Of a stretch of 64,000 nt of DNA, positions 63,840 to 64,000 are shown in pieces. The notes beneath the pieces were generated by a model. That model worked only from the letters and a program-made list of their open reading frames with translations, did no database searches and was not told the DNA's origin. This DNA is from an uncultured Anaerolineae bacterium (GTDB lineage Bacteria > Chloroflexota > Anaerolineae > Promineifilales > Promineifilaceae): positions 1-64,000 of the forward strand of contig CAJQMR010000019.1 in the NCBI GenBank assembly GCA_905479495.1, given 5' to 3'. The first letter of the stretch is position 1; every line of letters begins with the position of its first letter. The translations under genes were made by a program, and so were the position numbers.

Positions 63840-64000
63840 ATGAATATAAATGAACCGTTTAATCAATCTCCACCTGTTTTAGGCAATCAGTTTGAGGATG
63901 ATCGTGTGCTGCGATCTTATTTACGCCGGGTGCTGCCGCCGGAGGTGCTGGCCGACATTGAGCCTTCCCTCCATGAAATGGGCCATTTGGCTGGCGGCGA
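63840..64000 (+). CDS. Acyl-CoA dehydrogenase, N-terminus only (cut by window edge)
   Basis: ATG 63840 with AAGGA eight bases upstream. The 53 codons visible include GNQFEDDRVLRSYLRRVLPP and VLADIEPSLHEMGHLAGG, typical of the N-terminus of the larger (AidB-like) acyl-CoA dehydrogenases. FAD-dependent first step of beta-oxidation would fit the acyl-CoA ligase and thioesterase upstream. Confidence 0.7.
   Translation, partial: MNINEPFNQSPPVLGNQFEDDRVLRSYLRRVLPPEVLADIEPSLHEMGHLAGG

Larger units (their letters stand above)
1..64000. repeat. Dispersed octamer palindrome ACGGCCGT (HIP1-like genome signature)
   Basis: The exact 8-bp palindrome ACGGCCGT recurs through the whole window, from 66-73 to 63710-63717. 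A hand count gives about 120 copies; an 8-mer at this base composition would be expected about once. Most copies lie inside genes and are read in all three frames, giving Thr-Ala-Val, Asn-Gly-Arg or Arg-Pro-(Leu/Phe/Tyr) words. Copies often have a 5' A or G and a 3' T. Near misses (GCGGCCGT, TCGGCCGT, ACGGCCGA) are also frequent. Pairs of copies form several terminator hairpins. Some genes have none: ftsH, udk, the IS982 transposase, the GGDEF gene, and the genes at 47042-48782. Function unknown; it is analogous in distribution to cyanobacterial HIP1. Confidence 0.95.

Overview
This window looks like chromosomal DNA of a Chloroflexota bacterium, probably Anaerolineae-like. This is an inference from protein style and gene mix. 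Lipoproteins carry Thr/Pro-rich linkers ("TATPEPTAVPTNTPSP"). There are giant cyclase/AAA/TPR and SARP/AAA/TPR regulators, and secreted proteins ending in an LP(L/V)xxK tail. Base composition is moderate, and the palindrome ACGGCCGT occurs about 120 times by hand count, roughly once per 530 bp. That is a genome-signature repeat comparable in kind to cyanobacterial HIP1. No rRNA, tRNA or CRISPR was recognised.

Layout. 1-8.2 kb: housekeeping and envelope genes (cell-wall amidase fragment, ECF sigma factor, ftsH, ABC exporter, TraB-family membrane protein, dienelactone hydrolase, ogt). 8.4-11.8 kb: a large NACHT/STAND NTPase with an N-terminal EAD-like adaptor and HEAT repeats, a candidate antiviral sensor. 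11.8-18.6 kb: a molybdopterin oxidoreductase and a soluble-adenylyl-cyclase-like giant. 18.9-34.6 kb: a secreted propeller/gingipain-like protein, a lipoprotein serine hydrolase with a small coupled protein, a divergent SARP regulator, and a 1754-residue secreted GH13 enzyme. 35-45 kb: uridine kinase, two GT4 glycosyltransferases plus a decayed third, a second cyclase giant, two gene relics, and a B12/radical-SAM enzyme. 45-49.7 kb: a more AT-rich accessory stretch (GGDEF protein, PD-(D/E)XK-like protein, LamG protein, an unknown). 49.8-50.1 kb: an unexplained array of GATC-rich dyads with an exact 41-bp period. 50.2-53.9 kb: a same-strand run of six small metabolic or stress-type genes. 54-64 kb: a cNMP-binding histidine kinase, an IS982-type insertion, metallo-beta-lactamase-fold proteins, a WD40 lipoprotein, NUDIX, thioesterase, acyl-CoA ligase, small membrane proteins and the start of an acyl-CoA dehydrogenase.

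How parts may work together (inference). The two cyclase giants have complementary half-sites like mammalian sAC, which suggests each makes cAMP at a single C1/C2 site. The histidine kinase at 54.2 kb carries a cNMP-binding domain that retains the phosphate-contacting Glu and Arg, so it is a plausible receiver. Many transcript ends are marked by hairpins, some built from two copies of the ACGGCCGT octamer and others from short iterated words; the IS element sits exactly at the end of one of the latter. Intergenic gaps contain several 3'-end gene relics (GT4, S15 peptidase, MttB, S51 peptidase).
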